Assembly (NCBI GenBank): GCA_965213735.1
Contig: CBDCAB010000005.1
Location: forward strand, 1 to 64,000
Length of the DNA: 64,000 nucleotides
Source: CALDTK01 sp965213735
Lineage (GTDB): Bacteria > Bacteroidota > Bacteroidia > Chitinophagales > Saprospiraceae
Direction of reading: 5' to 3'
Positions 34,955-43,354 of the stretch are shown in pieces. The first letter of the stretch is position 1; every line of letters begins with the position of its first letter. The notes beneath the pieces are model-generated. The model worked only from the letters and a program-made list of their open reading frames with translations, was not told the origin of the DNA and made no database searches. Made by a program: the position numbers and the translations under genes.

Positions 34955-35641
34955 CTAAGGATGTTGGGGCGACCAGACCAGCGGACTCAATAAGTACAGC
35001 AGCATCGCCAGCGGGATAGCTGCCCAGCCCACCAGCCAGGGCAAGACGATGAACGCGACCGCCACCAGCCATACAGGCCAATTGCGCGGCGCCAGCGGGT
35101 TGAGTTTATTGGAGAAATACGAGAAGTTACTCACCAACAGGTAGCTCGACACCAGCACCAGCGGCACCACAATTAGGGGATTTGTGAGGTTTTGGCGAAA
35201 GCTGAAACTATCGTACTGCCACGTCATAAATAGCCCAAACCACAGCAAGGTATTGGCAGGGGTAGCTAAGCCGATAAAATGCTTCGTATCCGACTGCTCG
35301 ACGTTGAAGCGGGCAAGGCGCATTGCACTCAGCAGCGGGATGAGCAGGCCAGCATAGGCAATCATTTCGTCGACGCCACCAAGCATGACAAATGCCATTA
35401 GGCCAGGGCTTACGCCAAAACTCACCATGTCGGCCAGGCTATCGAGTTCGCGGCCGAAAGGTCCGGAAACACCAGCTGCTCTAGCCGCAAAACCATCGAG
35501 AAAATCCGCAACCGCACTCACGAGCAAACACCACGGCACCAGCGCGTAATTGCCCGATATTAATGCTATGCAAGCCACACAACCTGCCGCGAGATTGGTG
35601 AGCGTGAGAAGGTGAGGAACGACGCGGAGCAGACTAGACAC
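34955..35641 (-). CDS. pssA: CDP-diacylglycerol-serine O-phosphatidyltransferase
   Basis: The enzyme makes phosphatidylserine. The CDP-alcohol phosphotransferase motif is read as VADFLDGFAARAAGVSGPFG and RELDSLADMVSFGVSPGLMA, with the conserved Asp residues. About eight membrane helices give the usual topology. The GTG at 35641 (VSSLLRVVPHLLTLTNLAAG) gives the normal N terminus; the upstream extension to 35779 is read out of the MITE-like element and is not conserved. A TTTTGGCGAAAGCTG motif lies on the opposite strand at 35190. Confidence 0.93.
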   Translation of the reverse strand: MSSLLRVVPHLLTLTNLAAGCVACIALISGNYALVPWCLLVSAVADFLDGFAARAAGVSGPFGRELDSLADMVSFGVSPGLMAFVMLGGVDEMIAYAGLLIPLLSAMRLARFNVEQSDTKHFIGLATPANTLLWFGLFMTWQYDSFSFRQNLTNPLIVVPLVLVSSYLLVSNFSYFSNKLNPLAPRNWPVWLVAVAFIVLPWLVGWAAIPLAMLLYLLSPLVWSPQHP

Positions 35642-35699
35642 GCCGCAATGTAGCGGTGCCAGGCAGCGTTGCGCTAACCGGAAGCATTCTTGGTATGTT

Positions 35700-35877
35700 C
35701 CCGGAACGTGCATTAGGATTGCTACTCCAAGCCGCCAAGCACTGCAAACACTGGCACTTGCTCGAAAAGCCGTTGTCACCTTAGCGCTACTAGGGCTCCA
35801 GCCGTTTTTACTTGCGCGAGCACCAGTCTTTTTTGTGTTGTCTGGCTTTCGCTACGCATCCCAAAACACGATCCGGG
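35700..35877. mobile_element. 178-bp MITE-like element, copy 2
   Basis: The ends are CCCGGAACGTGC and ACACGATCCGGG, an inverted pair with two mismatches, flanked by the direct repeat ATGTT (35695-35699 and 35878-35882), a plausible 5-bp target duplication. The body is nearly identical to 23399-23575. It lies between pssA and a divergent T9SS cargo gene, so it may affect both promoters. Confidence 0.8.
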
Positions 35878-35900
35878 ATGTTACTAGGTCACCTCAGCAT

Positions 35901-38000
35901 ATGCGTCACTTCTTCCAGGTCTTTCTCCTCCTGCTATTGAGCAGCCCTGTTTGGGCTCAAGTTGCTAATGACGAGTGCATCAACGCCACCTCTTTAGGTA
36001 GCATCACCAACTACTGCTCCAATCCAGGCCAGTTTACTAACGTCGGTGCCACCGGCTCGGCTCTACCTGTACCATTCTGCTTTCCCGACACATTGACGCA
36101 AGACGTTTGGTTCAGCTTTACAGCTACGGCCACCAATGCAAGCATCCGCGTCATCGGGCAACTCGAGCGTGAAAGTGGTGGCTCGATTACGGCGCCCCAA
36201 TTCGTGCTCTACGATGCAAGCTGTACCATGCCTACCGAAATCATCTGCGCCTCAGATGGCTTCGGCGTGAATTTGATCGAAGCTATAACGGACGATTTGC
36301 AGCCGGGCGAACTGTACTTCCTGCGTGTAGCTGCCCGCGATCAGATTGAAGGAACCTTTCAGCTGTGCATCGACCTGTTCGATTTTGTGCCGGAGCCTAA
36401 GAGCGACTGCGTAGACGGCGTGATACTGTGCGACAAATCATCCTTTACCGTTGCCTCCCTCCAGGGCGGCGGCAACGATGTGACTGAAATTGATGACGCC
36501 AGCTGCTTGTACAACGAATTTGCACCGCGACAAACCGAAAGCGGCAGCGTCTGGTATAGGTGGACCTGCGATACGGCCGGTACTTTAGGCCTCGAACTAA
36601 GACCTACCAATCCTACAGATGACCTCGACTTTAGTGTCTACGAACTGCCTGGTGGTATAGATGACTGTGCTGGCAAGGAGCTGCTGCGTTGCATAGCTTC
36701 TGGTGAAAATATCGGTCAGCCGTTTTCTGATTGGGAACGTTGCACGGGCGTTACCGGCCTACGCGAAGGTGATGGGGATGACACCGAAATTCCAGGTTGC
36801 CAGGTAGGCGACAACAACTTTGGCGAAGCCTTGCAGATGGAAGCAGGTAAGTCTTATGCGATGATCGTCAATAACTTTTCGCAAACCGGCAATGGATTCA
36901 CGATCAACTTCACCGGTAGCGGGACATTTCAAGGACCGAAACCTGCCTTTGCCATCGATCCCGAAACTGGGAGTCAGTGCGACAACGATGTAATAACGTT
37001 TACTAACCAGAGCACCCTCACACCAGGCGCCAGTGGCAGCTACGACTGGTTTTTTGGCAGCTTTGCAGATAGGCCCCAGGCTAGTGGCAACGGTCCATTT
37101 CAGATTACCTACAATTCCTTTGGAGAGAAAGTTATCACCCTGCGGGTTACGAGTTCTGAGGGCTGTGTGGTTACGGAGACGCGAGAGATATTTATCGAAC
37201 CTTGTTGTGAAGCAAGTACGCCTCTCATTGCTGCCGAGCCCGCTGGTATAGATCCTGTGTGTGCGGGTACTGCTACTGGTTCGTTTACGACGAGTGTACT
37301 TACTGGTGTGCCAGATTTTGTTTACAGTATCAATGGCGGCCCATTTTTATCAGATACGGCGTATACAGGTTTATTTGCTGATGAATACACAATATTTGTG
37401 CAGAATATTAAAGGATGTGTGGATACAGTGTATGTCGAATTATTTGATCCTCCTGCCACAGAAGTTGAGATTGGGGATAATTTAAATGCTGAATTAGGGG
37501 AGCGAATCGTGGTATCAGCTCAGACTAATATTGCTGGTCCAGGTACATATATGTGGAGTGGCGTGGATTCGCTGCTGTGCCTCAACCCGGAGTGCAGCGA
37601 GGTTGAAATTATTGCCGGCAATCCGGCGGAATTAATGGTCTTTTTTACCAGTGATGAAGGCTGTGTCGCGTCCGACCTGCTGCAGATCGATGTTCGCAAG
37701 GTGCGGCCTTTGTACGTGCCAAACGCTTTTTCACCTAACATCGACGGCGTCAATGATAATTGGACGATCTATGGTCCGGAAGGCATAGTGACGCGCATTA
37801 ATTCGGTGCAGGTATTTGATCGTTGGGGCAACCGCGTCTGGGAAGCATCTAACTTACCGCTCAACGACCCGACGGTAGGTTGGGATGGTCGCTTTCGTGG
37901 TGAGGCGCTCAATCCAGCAGTATTTGCGTTCTATGCGGAAGTTGAATATGTCGATGGCGTGGTGCTGCCGGTTACAGGCGACATTAATTTGATACGCTAG
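35901..38000 (+). CDS. Secreted protein with PKD domain and gliding-motility C-terminal (T9SS) sorting domain
   Basis: The protein of about 699 residues starts at the ATG at 35901 (MRHFFQVFLLLLLSSPVWAQ, signal peptide). The first 320 residues are two beta-sandwich domains with paired Cys (DVWFSFTATATNASIRV, SVWYRWTCDTAGTLGLEL), followed by a PKD-like domain (ITFTNQSTLTPGASGSYDWF). A repeat-like region leads to the C-terminal domain VPNAFSPNIDGVNDNW...VFDRWGNRVWEA, which directs type IX secretion (type B). It is probably a surface adhesin or matrix protein. Confidence 0.9.
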   Translation: MRHFFQVFLLLLLSSPVWAQVANDECINATSLGSITNYCSNPGQFTNVGATGSALPVPFCFPDTLTQDVWFSFTATATNASIRVIGQLERESGGSITAPQFVLYDASCTMPTEIICASDGFGVNLIEAITDDLQPGELYFLRVAARDQIEGTFQLCIDLFDFVPEPKSDCVDGVILCDKSSFTVASLQGGGNDVTEIDDASCLYNEFAPRQTESGSVWYRWTCDTAGTLGLELRPTNPTDDLDFSVYELPGGIDDCAGKELLRCIASGENIGQPFSDWERCTGVTGLREGDGDDTEIPGCQVGDNNFGEALQMEAGKSYAMIVNNFSQTGNGFTINFTGSGTFQGPKPAFAIDPETGSQCDNDVITFTNQSTLTPGASGSYDWFFGSFADRPQASGNGPFQITYNSFGEKVITLRVTSSEGCVVTETREIFIEPCCEASTPLIAAEPAGIDPVCAGTATGSFTTSVLTGVPDFVYSINGGPFLSDTAYTGLFADEYTIFVQNIKGCVDTVYVELFDPPATEVEIGDNLNAELGERIVVSAQTNIAGPGTYMWSGVDSLLCLNPECSEVEIIAGNPAELMVFFTSDEGCVASDLLQIDVRKVRPLYVPNAFSPNIDGVNDNWTIYGPEGIVTRINSVQVFDRWGNRVWEASNLPLNDPTVGWDGRFRGEALNPAVFAFYAEVEYVDGVVLPVTGDINLIR

Positions 38001-38020
38001 CAAAGGTTAAGTTGCAGCAC

Positions 38021-38560
38021 ATGGTTCGAATTCTAATTGGCGTAATCTGCTTTATCAACTGCATCAGCTGCGTGAATGACCCCAGTGATGTAGCGGCGAT
38101 GTTTCCTGAAGTACGACCTGATGCCGAAAGAATTACAGATTTTGAAACTATTTACTCAGACAGTGCACAAGTAAAGGTGCGCATTACTGGTCCTGAATTA
38201 TTACGCTTTCGCGAAAACAACGAATTTCAGCAGGTTTTCCCGCAAGGGGTAAATGTTGAATTCTTTGATGAAAACGGCACTATCAACTCTACCCTCTCAG
38301 CTAAGTACGGCATCCGCAATGAATCACTCGAACGGGTAGTGGTGCGCGACTCGGTGGTGTGGCAATCTGTGGAGGGCGACCGCCTCGACAGCGACGAGTT
38401 GATTTGGGAAGCAAGCGAAGAGCGCATTTACTCCGACAGGTTCGTCCGCCTGCGCCAGGGTGATAAAGAGATTACCGGAGTGGGCTTTGAAAGTAATCAA
38501 AACTTCACGCGAAGTAAGGTGCGGGCTATTCAGGGGGTGATGGTTATCGAACAGAAGTGA
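38021..38560 (+). CDS. lptC: LPS export protein LptC
   Basis: The 179-residue protein (ATG at 38021) has an N-terminal lipoprotein-like anchor (LIGVICFINCISC) and the beta-jellyroll LptC domain (YSDSAQVKVRITGPELLRF, FPQGVNVEFFDENGTINST, LSAKYGIRNESLERVVVRDS, SDELIWEASEERIYSDRFVR). LptC passes lipopolysaccharide from the LptBFG transporter to LptA. It is followed by a CNNM/CBS gene, a common neighbour in Bacteroidota. An LptF/LptG permease is at 60606. Confidence 0.88.
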   Translation: MVRILIGVICFINCISCVNDPSDVAAMFPEVRPDAERITDFETIYSDSAQVKVRITGPELLRFRENNEFQQVFPQGVNVEFFDENGTINSTLSAKYGIRNESLERVVVRDSVVWQSVEGDRLDSDELIWEASEERIYSDRFVRLRQGDKEITGVGFESNQNFTRSKVRAIQGVMVIEQK

Positions 38561-38588
38561 GCGTCGCTGCGTAACCCTTTCCAAGCTC

Positions 38589-38601
38589 TACCTTCGCCCG
38601 C
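38589..38601 (+). promoter_or_regulatory. Promoter-like TACCTTCGCCCGC element before the CNNM gene
   Basis: It directly precedes the GTG start at 38602 and matches the serS element at 10884 in 12 of 13 bases. If it is a -7 element, transcription would start at or near the start codon, giving a nearly leaderless mRNA. Confidence 0.4.
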
Positions 38602-39876
38602 GTGCTAGCCACCATACTCCTCATCCTCCTCTTTCTCGCCCTCTCGGCCCTGTTCTCAGGTACCGAGATTGCGTTTGTGAGTGCTAACAAGCTGCTCATC
38701 GAACTGAAGCGGAAGCGCTCGCAGCGCCGAGGTGATATCCTTGCCCGGTTCTTTGAAAAGCCAGCTGACTTTCTAGGCGCCATGCTGGTGGGCAACAACC
38801 TGGCAATGGTGGCCCTCACCGCACTCGCTGGTGGTCTGCTCACGCCTTGGGTCAGTCAGTACATTGGCGCGGATTGGGCGATACTGCTCATTAATTCAGC
38901 CATTATCACAGTCTTCGTACTGGTCTTTGGAGAATTTCTCCCCAAAGCACTTTTCGAAGTCTTTGCTGAGCGCATCCTCTTTGCACTCGCCTATCCTATT
39001 AACTTTCTGCGCAAGCTGCTCAGCCCGCTGGCTTGGCTCATGATTCGGATCAGCGAAAAAGTGCTGGCGCTCCTTACGCGCAAGCCAATTGACGTCCCCG
39101 ACACGGCCTTTACACGCCTCGATTTGGAGCAGTATATCATCCAAACACACGCTGAGGCCGTAGAGGCGGAGGAAGACACGATTGATCCGAATCTGTTTCA
39201 AAACGCCCTCAACTTCAATGATCTGCGCGTGCGCGAAGTCATGGTCCCTCGCAATGAAATCGTCGCCATTGAAGTGGCTCAACCCGTCGATGTACTCGCT
39301 GAATTGTTTGCGACGAGTAACCACAGTCGACTCGTAGTCTATGAAGATGATATCGATAATGTCATCGGCTACGTGCACCACCAGCAACTCCTGAGCCTCC
39401 CCCGAGCTGTAAAACCAATTGCGCTCGACCTTCCCTTTGTACCCGAGGCGATGAGGCTGAGCGACCTGATGAAGCGTTTCATCGGTGCACGCAAAAGCAT
39501 GGCCGCTGTCGTCGACGAGTACGGCTCGCTAACGGGCTTGATTACACTCGAGGATATCGTGGAAGAAATCTTCGGCGAGATCGAGGATGAGCACGACGAG
39601 GAAGATTACCCAGAGGAGCAGCTCAATGAAAAGACCTACCTCCTGAGCGGTCGGCTCGAAATAGATTATGTCAACGAGAAATATCCCGACCTAGCTCTTC
39701 CCGAAGGCGACTACACCACCATCAGCGGCTATATCGTCATGACGACAGGGAAAATCCCTGAACAGGGAGACAGCATAGACCTCAACAACAGGCGCTTTGT
39801 GCTCGAGGACGTTAGCGAAACGAAAATTGAACTGGTACGCGTGGAAATGTTAGAGGAGGGCGACAAGGATGAGTAA
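38602..39876 (+). CDS. CNNM/CBS-domain membrane protein (CorC/HlyC family)
   Basis: The 424-residue protein has an N-terminal CNNM transmembrane domain (TILLILLFLALSALFSGTEI, AFVSANKLLIE; about 1-190), two CBS domains (REVMVPRNEIVAIEVAQPVD and VVDEYGSLTGLITLEDIVEE) and a C-terminal CorC domain (LNEKTYLLSGRLEIDYVNEK). Members are linked to magnesium efflux or homeostasis. The start is a GTG (VLATILLIL). It overlaps the next gene by eight bases. Confidence 0.9.
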   Translation: MLATILLILLFLALSALFSGTEIAFVSANKLLIELKRKRSQRRGDILARFFEKPADFLGAMLVGNNLAMVALTALAGGLLTPWVSQYIGADWAILLINSAIITVFVLVFGEFLPKALFEVFAERILFALAYPINFLRKLLSPLAWLMIRISEKVLALLTRKPIDVPDTAFTRLDLEQYIIQTHAEAVEAEEDTIDPNLFQNALNFNDLRVREVMVPRNEIVAIEVAQPVDVLAELFATSNHSRLVVYEDDIDNVIGYVHHQQLLSLPRAVKPIALDLPFVPEAMRLSDLMKRFIGARKSMAAVVDEYGSLTGLITLEDIVEEIFGEIEDEHDEEDYPEEQLNEKTYLLSGRLEIDYVNEKYPDLALPEGDYTTISGYIVMTTGKIPEQGDSIDLNNRRFVLEDVSETKIELVRVEMLEEGDKDE

Positions 39877-40840
39877 GCTCGTTGAGGGTACACCAGGCAC
39901 GACTCCATTGAAGCATGAGCGACCACGGGTACTCGGTCGCTACGAAGGCATCGAACGCGGTCCGCTCCTCATAGCAATTGGCGGCATGCACGGCAACGAG
40001 CCGGCGGGTGTACTGGCCATCGAGCGCGTATTCGAGCTACTGGCGCACGACAGCACGTTCCGCAGCGACTTCAATTATCGTGGTCGCTTTGTAGGTCTCA
40101 CAGGCAATCGAGCTGCCCTGCAGCAAGGACGGAGATTTCTACGTTACGATCTCAATCGCTGGCTCAATCCAGAGCGTATCGAAGCTTTGCGCGACCATGA
40201 CTCCTTGAGTGGAGAAGATGAAGAGGCTGTTGCACTCACTGATGCCGTTCGCGATGAAGTGGCCGCCTACGAACCCAACCACGTGGTGCTCATCGACCTC
40301 CACACGACCACTGCTGACGGAGGATTTTTCTCCTTAGTCAATGACTCACCAGCGAGTCGCGCAATAGCCCTCGATTTGCATGCTCCGGTAATTTTAGGAA
40401 TGCTGGAGGGCTTAGCAGATACGAGTCTCCATTACTTCACCACAGCGCAACTCGGGGTGCCCACCACGAGCATAGTCTTCGAGTCAGGCCAGCACGTCGA
40501 TCCCCTTTCCATTGATCGTGCTGTCAGCGCGCTGGTGTACACCATGCGCTCGATTGGGTCCATTCATCCACGCGATGTGGCGGCTCATCATGCTGAAGTG
40601 CTGCGGGCTGGTGCTGATGGTTTACCGCACTTGGTGCGCTTTAAGTACGCGCATACTATTACTCCTGCCGATCGATTTGTAATGCGCCCGGGCTACGTCA
40701 ACTTCATGCGCATCACCAAAGGCGAAGTGTTAGCTGACGACATTTATGGGGAAGTCGTTGCGCCCATGGATGGGCTCATCTTGATGCCGCTTTACCAGGC
40801 GCAGGGAGAGGATGGCTTTTTTGTGGTGGAGGAGATGTAG
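39869..40840 (+). CDS. Succinylglutamate desuccinylase/aspartoacylase-family deacylase
   Basis: The 323-residue zinc hydrolase shows IAIGGMHGNEPAGVLAIERV with the His and Glu zinc ligands, DLNRWLNPERI, VLIDLHTTTADGGFFSLV with the third ligand His, and SIVFESGQHVD. The C-terminal beta barrel (MRPGYVNFMRITKGEVLADD) is complete. It cleaves an N-acyl amino acid; the acyl group is unknown. The start overlaps the CNNM gene, so the two are co-translated. Confidence 0.85.
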   Translation: MSKLVEGTPGTTPLKHERPRVLGRYEGIERGPLLIAIGGMHGNEPAGVLAIERVFELLAHDSTFRSDFNYRGRFVGLTGNRAALQQGRRFLRYDLNRWLNPERIEALRDHDSLSGEDEEAVALTDAVRDEVAAYEPNHVVLIDLHTTTADGGFFSLVNDSPASRAIALDLHAPVILGMLEGLADTSLHYFTTAQLGVPTTSIVFESGQHVDPLSIDRAVSALVYTMRSIGSIHPRDVAAHHAEVLRAGADGLPHLVRFKYAHTITPADRFVMRPGYVNFMRITKGEVLADDIYGEVVAPMDGLILMPLYQAQGEDGFFVVEEM

Positions 40841-40842
40841 GG

Positions 40843-41008
40843 GGTGGGAGGTGAGAAGTGAGAAGCGAGAAGCGAGAAGCGAGAAGCGAGAGTAGACGTC
40901 GTTCAACCGAACTACTTTAGTAGATAAGGCCTCTGCCTGCCGCGGCTTTACCTGCTCAGTTGGACGACGTCGGCCGAAGTAGGGGCTGGGTGCTGGGTGC
41001 TGGGTGCT
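40843..41008. repeat. Heptamer tandem repeats with a 13-bp inverted repeat
   Basis: Five to six GAGAAGC-type heptamers (about 40850-40890) are followed by an inverted repeat GACGTCGTTCAAC (40895-40907) with GTTGGACGACGTC (40959-40971, one mismatch), then three to four GTGCTGG heptamers (40985-41008). The stretch lies between a plus-strand and a minus-strand 3' end and holds no gene. Confidence 0.8.
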
Positions 41009-41078
41009 GGGCCAGTTTTTTCACCACGCAGTGGTCAGACGGGCTGCTTACAATCTTATGGCTACAACCACCCCCAGT

Positions 41079-41570
41079 CTACGAAGCCTCACGCAGTACC
41101 CCCGCCAGCACAGCCAGCGCCACAAAGCCCATTTCGCGACTAGCGCCTGATTGAAACACCGCTAAGTCGTCATCAGCTTCATCAGCATCTGGATCTATGA
41201 GAGAATCCTCTGCGAAGGCAAGGAGTTCCTCTTCATTGATGTTGTCGAAAAACACGTCGAGTCGCTCGTGCATCGGCTTGCCTACCGTCTCTTGCATCCA
41301 CTGCCAGCAGCGCTCGTCCCATTCCTCAATCGTAGTACCTGAGGCAGTCGCCACCGTGCCGCCGGCCTCAGTGCGCACCGCATCATACATCACCAGCGCC
41401 AGGTACTGCAAATAGCTCCGCTCATCCTCAGTGAGCAGCTCAAATCCCTCCCCTAACAGGTACTGCACGAAAGGAGTCTGCTCGTGAGCAAACTCTACCA
41501 TCGCCACCTCCACGGCAGCTTCATCGGTAAGTTTAGCGAGACTGCTCTCGAGCGTATCAACAGCTACCAT
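41079..41570 (-). CDS. Conserved acidic protein of unknown function
   Basis: The 163-residue soluble protein is acidic and mostly helical. It contains EWDERCWQWMQETVGKPMHE and a run of acidic residues (DPDADEADDDL) followed by a short hydrophobic C-terminal helix (MGFVALAVLAGVL). No family was recognised. It ends 14 bases upstream of pckA in the direction of transcription, so it may be expressed from the pckA promoter. Confidence 0.6.
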   Translation of the reverse strand: MVAVDTLESSLAKLTDEAAVEVAMVEFAHEQTPFVQYLLGEGFELLTEDERSYLQYLALVMYDAVRTEAGGTVATASGTTIEEWDERCWQWMQETVGKPMHERLDVFFDNINEEELLAFAEDSLIDPDADEADDDLAVFQSGASREMGFVALAVLAGVLREAS

Positions 41571-41584
41571 AAGCGCATCAGGAC

Positions 41585-43198
41585 TTAAGCCTCTACGCGC
41601 GGACCGGCACTCTTAATTTCCTCGCTCGCCTCTGAAGCGTACTTCTGGAAATTACGAACGAAGAGTTCGCTCAGGTGCGCAGCCTTGGCGTCGTAAGCAT
41701 CTTTATCGGCCCAGGCCTGGCGTGGATCGAGCAATTCAGTCGGGACGCCTGGCACCTCGGAGGGTATGGCGAGCCCAAACCGGTTATCGTCGTTCCACTT
41801 GATGTTGCCTCCCGACAGCTTGCCATCGAGTGCAGCGCTCACCATCGCACGGGTATACGGCAGCTTCATGCGCTTGCCCGTACCGTATGCACCACCACTC
41901 CAGCCGGTATTCACCAACCAGATATCTACGTCGTGATCTTCCATCTGCCGGCCGAGCATTTCGGCGTAGCGCGTCGGGTGCAAAGGCATAAATGGCGCTC
42001 CAAAACAGGCGGAGAAGGTAGCCTGAGGCTCCTCGATGCCCGCCTCTGTGCCAGCAACTTTGGCAGTGTATCCGCTGATAAAGTGGTACATCGCCTGCCC
42101 CTTAGTGAGCTTGCTTATCGGCGGAAGTACGCCAAACGCATCTGCAGTAAGGAAAAAGATGTTAGCAGGATGTCCGCCACGCGATGGCTGCTTACAACCT
42201 GAGATGTGATAAATAGGATAGCTAACGCGTGTATTCTGCGTCACCGACTCATCACTAAAATCTACAGTACGTGTACCCTCGATAAACTTGATGTTTTCGA
42301 GTATGGCACCATGCTTTATTGCGCGAAAGATATCGGGTTCTTTCTCCTCGGTAAGGTCGATAACTTTGGCATAGCAACCTCCTTCAAAGTTGAAGACGCC
42401 TTTGTTGTCCCAGCCATGCTCATCATCCCCGATCAGTGCGCGTTCTGGGTCGGCTGAAAGTGTAGTCTTGCCCGTTCCAGAAAGTCCGAAAAATACTGCT
42501 GTCACACCATCTTTGCCCTCATTGGCCGAGCAGTGCATACTGAGCACGTTGTGCTCGTGGGGCAGCAGGAAGTTCATTACGGAGAAAATTCCTTTCTTTA
42601 TTTCTCCCGTGTAGCCAGTGCCGCCAATGATTATCTGCCTTTCGGCAAAACTTATAATAGCGAAGTTCGAAGAATTTGTACCATCTTCGGCGGGATTGGC
42701 TTTGCAGTTAGGGGCGCAGAAGATGGTCCAGTCTGCCTCGAAGTTGCGCAGTTCATCTTCGTCGAGGCGCAGAAACATATTATGTGCGAATTGCGCACTC
42801 CAGGGAGTCTCGGCGATAAGTCGAACGCGGATAGCATAGTCGGGATCGGCACCTGCAGCTACATCCTTCACGTATACATCTCCCACGCTGAGGTAGCCAC
42901 GCACTTTGTCGCGGAGGCGGTAGAAAGCATTTGCCTCGAAGCGCTGGTTTATTTTGTTCCAATCTACTGCATCGCGTGTGATGTCATCTTCGACGATAAA
43001 GCGATCTTGCGGTGAGCGGCCAGTAAAAGTACCTGTGCGGATGGCGAGTGCGCCGCTGTCGGCGAGGGCCCCGTCGTGGTTGCACAGCGCGTGCTCGACC
43101 AGTTTTTCGGGTTTGGTGTTCCAGTACACATTTCCTGTTGCGATCAGGCCGAGGTCGGCCAGCGATGCCTTAGGATTCCGGGTTCCCGATTCCGTCAT
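41585..43198 (-). CDS. pckA: Phosphoenolpyruvate carboxykinase (ATP)
   Basis: The 537-residue enzyme converts oxaloacetate and ATP to phosphoenolpyruvate, the entry to gluconeogenesis. The signatures are clear: GRSPQDRFIVED (substrate loop), the kinase-1 P-loop FFGLSGTGKTTLSADPERAL, the metal-binding LIGDDEHGWDNKGVFNFEGGC and TRVSYPIYHI. Length fits the ATP-dependent class. A TTTTGCCGAAAGGC motif lies in frame at 42637-42650. Confidence 0.98.
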   Translation of the reverse strand: MTESGTRNPKASLADLGLIATGNVYWNTKPEKLVEHALCNHDGALADSGALAIRTGTFTGRSPQDRFIVEDDITRDAVDWNKINQRFEANAFYRLRDKVRGYLSVGDVYVKDVAAGADPDYAIRVRLIAETPWSAQFAHNMFLRLDEDELRNFEADWTIFCAPNCKANPAEDGTNSSNFAIISFAERQIIIGGTGYTGEIKKGIFSVMNFLLPHEHNVLSMHCSANEGKDGVTAVFFGLSGTGKTTLSADPERALIGDDEHGWDNKGVFNFEGGCYAKVIDLTEEKEPDIFRAIKHGAILENIKFIEGTRTVDFSDESVTQNTRVSYPIYHISGCKQPSRGGHPANIFFLTADAFGVLPPISKLTKGQAMYHFISGYTAKVAGTEAGIEEPQATFSACFGAPFMPLHPTRYAEMLGRQMEDHDVDIWLVNTGWSGGAYGTGKRMKLPYTRAMVSAALDGKLSGGNIKWNDDNRFGLAIPSEVPGVPTELLDPRQAWADKDAYDAKAAHLSELFVRNFQKYASEASEEIKSAGPRVEA

Positions 43199-43354
43199 GG
43201 TTGTTGGTTTAAGCTAGGTTAGGCAATGCAAAATAGGCTGAGCGGTAGCCAATTTGGGGTGCAAAGGTGCGAAATTATGTTGCCTCCTTGCTAATCCTGC
43301 CAGTTCTCTAACCGTAATCGGGAAGGTGTAGGGTTGACACTATGTGGCGCGGGT

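Noticed and set aside
34955..35081. Extended start of the EF-Tu-domain gene inside pssA
   Set aside because: The extension is an out-of-frame reading of pssA; the GTG at 34952 fits the domain and the gene border.
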